A stretch of 64,000 nucleotides of DNA from Spirochaetales bacterium (GTDB lineage Bacteria > Spirochaetota > Spirochaetia > Treponematales > UBA12059), in assembly GCA_016928955.1 (NCBI GenBank), contig JAFGJV010000004.1:323736-387735 (forward strand). The letters run 5' to 3'. Every line of letters starts with the position of its first letter. The stretch's first letter is position 1. This document shows positions 62,497 to 64,000 of this stretch, one piece after another. A program made the translations under genes and the position numbers. The notes under the pieces are model-generated. The model was not told the origin of the DNA. It worked only from the letters and a program-made list of their open reading frames with translations, and searched no databases.

Positions 62497-63843
62497 CTAG
62501 CTCCCGTCCCGATCCTTTTCAAGCGACTCAAAGCGCGTGTAGTTCGGGAAGAAGAGCAGGTTGACAAGGCCCACGGGGCCGTTCCTCTGCTTGGCTATCA
62601 ACAGCTCGGTGGCTATGTGGCCCGAGCGTTCGTCCTGGCGCTTGTCTATCTCACGTTCTCGGTGCAGGAACATGATCACGTCCGCGTCCTGCTCTATGGA
62701 GCCGGATTCCCTAAGGTCCGCCATGGACGGCTGCTTGCCTTCAGCCTCGCGCTTGAGCTGGCTCAGGGCCACCACGGGTATCCTGAGTTCACGTGCCAGG
62801 GCCTTGAGGGATCGGGATATGCTGGATATCTGTTCCCAGCGCGGCAGGTCGGCGTTCTCGTGGGTGATCAGGGTCAGGTAGTCGATGAAGATGATCTTGA
62901 CGTCCTTCTCGCTCTTCATGCGCCTGGCCAAAGAGCGCAGGTCAAGGAGCTTGATGTTCGGCACGTCGACGAAATAGAAAGGCGCCTCGTATATGCGGCT
63001 TGCTGCGTCCATGAGGCTCTGGATGTCGCTTGGCTTTATAAGGCCCGAGCGCACCTTTTCCGAGTTTATCCTGGCCTCGCTCGCCAGGAGGCGGTTCATC
63101 AGAGACACGTCAGGCATTTCCAGGGAGAAAAAGCCCACTCCCACTTTTTCCCTGAGCGCCATGTGGGACGCCACGTTGAGGGCAAAGGCGGTCTTGCCCA
63201 CGCTCGGGCGGGCGCCTATGATGATCAGCTCGGAATTTTGGAAGCCGCTTGTCATGCTGTCCAGCTGGGAGAAACCCGTGGGTATGCCCGTGTACTGGGA
63301 CGTGCTTTTGGACAGCTTCTCTATCAGGCGCATGGTCTCGGGAACCACTTCTTTGACGCTCTTGTAGGTCACCGACTGGCGGTCCTGGCTGACGTCAAAA
63401 ATGCTCTCCTGCAATTCGTCCAGGAGGAGCGACGTCTCTATAGAGTCGTCCTGGGCCTTCTGCCTGATGTCCGCCGACAGCCTGATCACCGCGCGCCGCA
63501 CCGACGAGTCGCGCACGATCTTGGCGTAGTACTCGACGTTGGCGCTGGACGGCACGGCGTCCGTGAGCTTGGCTATGTAGGCTGGCCCGCCGGCCTGGTC
63601 AAGGGTGCCAAGCGCGCGCATTTCGTCTGCCAGGGTGATGAGGTCGGCCTTCTGCCCCTTCTCGAACAGGGACACGATGGCGCTGAACACATGCTTGTTC
63701 GCGTTTACGTAATAGTCGTCCGGACGCAGGTACCGCAACACGTGCGGCACCGCGTCCGGATCCAGAAGCAGGGCTCCCAGGGAAGCCTGCTCGGCCTCCG
63801 CGTTATGCGGCGGGACTTTGTCCTTGAGGCCGGCAGGTATCAT
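62497..63843 (-). CDS. dnaB: Replicative DNA helicase DnaB
   Basis: 448 residues. N-terminal primase-interaction domain (P-P-H-N-A-E-A-E-Q-A-S-L-G-A-L) and a RecA-like motor: Walker A G-A-R-P-S-V-G-K-T-A, F-F-S-L-E-M near the second motif, I-F-I-D-Y-L-T-L Walker B, and V-V-A-L-S-Q-L-K-R sensor. It unwinds the fork and works with DnaG (42845). Gap of 14 bases after the upstream gene. Confidence 0.97.
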   Translation of the reverse strand: MIPAGLKDKVPPHNAEAEQASLGALLLDPDAVPHVLRYLRPDDYYVNANKHVFSAIVSLFEKGQKADLITLADEMRALGTLDQAGGPAYIAKLTDAVPSSANVEYYAKIVRDSSVRRAVIRLSADIRQKAQDDSIETSLLLDELQESIFDVSQDRQSVTYKSVKEVVPETMRLIEKLSKSTSQYTGIPTGFSQLDSMTSGFQNSELIIIGARPSVGKTAFALNVASHMALREKVGVGFFSLEMPDVSLMNRLLASEARINSEKVRSGLIKPSDIQSLMDAASRIYEAPFYFVDVPNIKLLDLRSLARRMKSEKDVKIIFIDYLTLITHENADLPRWEQISSISRSLKALARELRIPVVALSQLKREAEGKQPSMADLRESGSIEQDADVIMFLHREREIDKRQDERSGHIATELLIAKQRNGPVGLVNLLFFPNYTRFESLEKDRDGS

Positions 63844-63857
63844 GGTCGCCGTATTCC

Positions 63858-64000
63858 TTATTCCTGGGCTTCAGCCTCTGCGGCGGGCTCGGGCTGAGCC
63901 ACGGTTTCCACGACCGGGGCGGGCTCGGCCTCCTCATGGCGCTTGCGGCGGGGAGCTTCGGTCTTGACCGGGGACTGGGCCTTCTCCACGTGTCCTTTGA
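63858..64000 (-). CDS. C-terminal tail of a ribosomal-type protein, probably L9 (partial)
   Basis: The minus strand is open from the right edge to TAA at 63860-63858, giving about 47 residues that start K-G-H-V-E-K and end in an Ala/Glu/Pro-rich tail (A-A-E-A-E-A-Q-E). The tail resembles the acidic ends of RpsB here. rplI directly before dnaB is a usual order, so L9 is likely, but the visible part does not prove it. Confidence 0.5.
   Translation of the reverse strand, partial: KGHVEKAQSPVKTEAPRRKRHEEAEPAPVVETVAQPEPAAEAEAQE

Overview
The window looks like a chromosomal housekeeping segment of a high-GC spirochaete, probably close to Treponema. The evidence is recalled gene order and fusions, not a search: rpsB-tsf-frr-uppS-cdsA-dxr-rseP without pyrH, mreBCD-mrdA-rodA, dnaB next to a probable rplI, a cytidylate kinase fused to ribosomal protein S1, and numerous TPR and PEGA envelope proteins. 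Base composition is GC-rich by eye throughout. No insertion sequence, prophage, integrase or CRISPR array was seen.

Layout. Positions 1-2806 carry the end of rnfC followed by rnfD, rnfG, rnfE and rnfA, joined by 4-base overlaps; several cofactor-binding residues are changed. Positions 2957-8662 hold a GH57-like protein, murC, yicC, an archaeal-type CMP kinase homologue and an SDR. A divergent promoter pair at 10134-10223 drives a secreted FN3/TPR-like protein leftward and a small Cas2-like protein rightward. The latter leads into prfB (with a +1 frameshift), a PEGA protein, ftsY, a periplasmic protein and a LolCDE-type ABC exporter. Three palindromes at 18258-18370 separate this from the recA operon: recA, folK (apparently with a CTG start), scpA, scpB, rluB, cmk-rpsA, a GAF/sigma54 activator and a YfgM-like TPR protein. 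A CHASE2 adenylate/guanylate cyclase and a lipoprotein follow.

From 30193 to 52305 nearly everything is on the minus strand: the cell-shape operon mreB-mreC-mreD-mrdA-rodA ending in a two-domain radical SAM protein; a TPR protein; RNase P RNA; a ykgJ-MBL-small ORF-mltG-dnaG-rpoD-zinc ribbon run; tRNA-Tyr and tRNA-Thr; and a galactokinase-like kinase, surE, a TPR protein and an NHL/VWA-type secreted protein. From 52676 genes are mostly on the plus strand: two envelope proteins, maf, rpsB, tsf, frr, uppS, cdsA, dxr, rseP and a CpXC protein. tRNA-Arg and, at the right edge, comFB, dnaB and the tail of a probable rplI are on the minus strand.

The most interesting signals are: a divergent Rnf module that has lost most recognisable [2Fe-2S] ligands and canonical flavinylation motifs; at least five genes whose -10 box lies 6-8 bases before the ATG, implying leaderless mRNAs; folK with no AUG/GUG/UUG start that would keep its first strand; a Cas2-like orphan without CRISPR; and AT-rich palindrome clusters before recA and mreB. 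I did not find a clear new defence or biosynthetic system.
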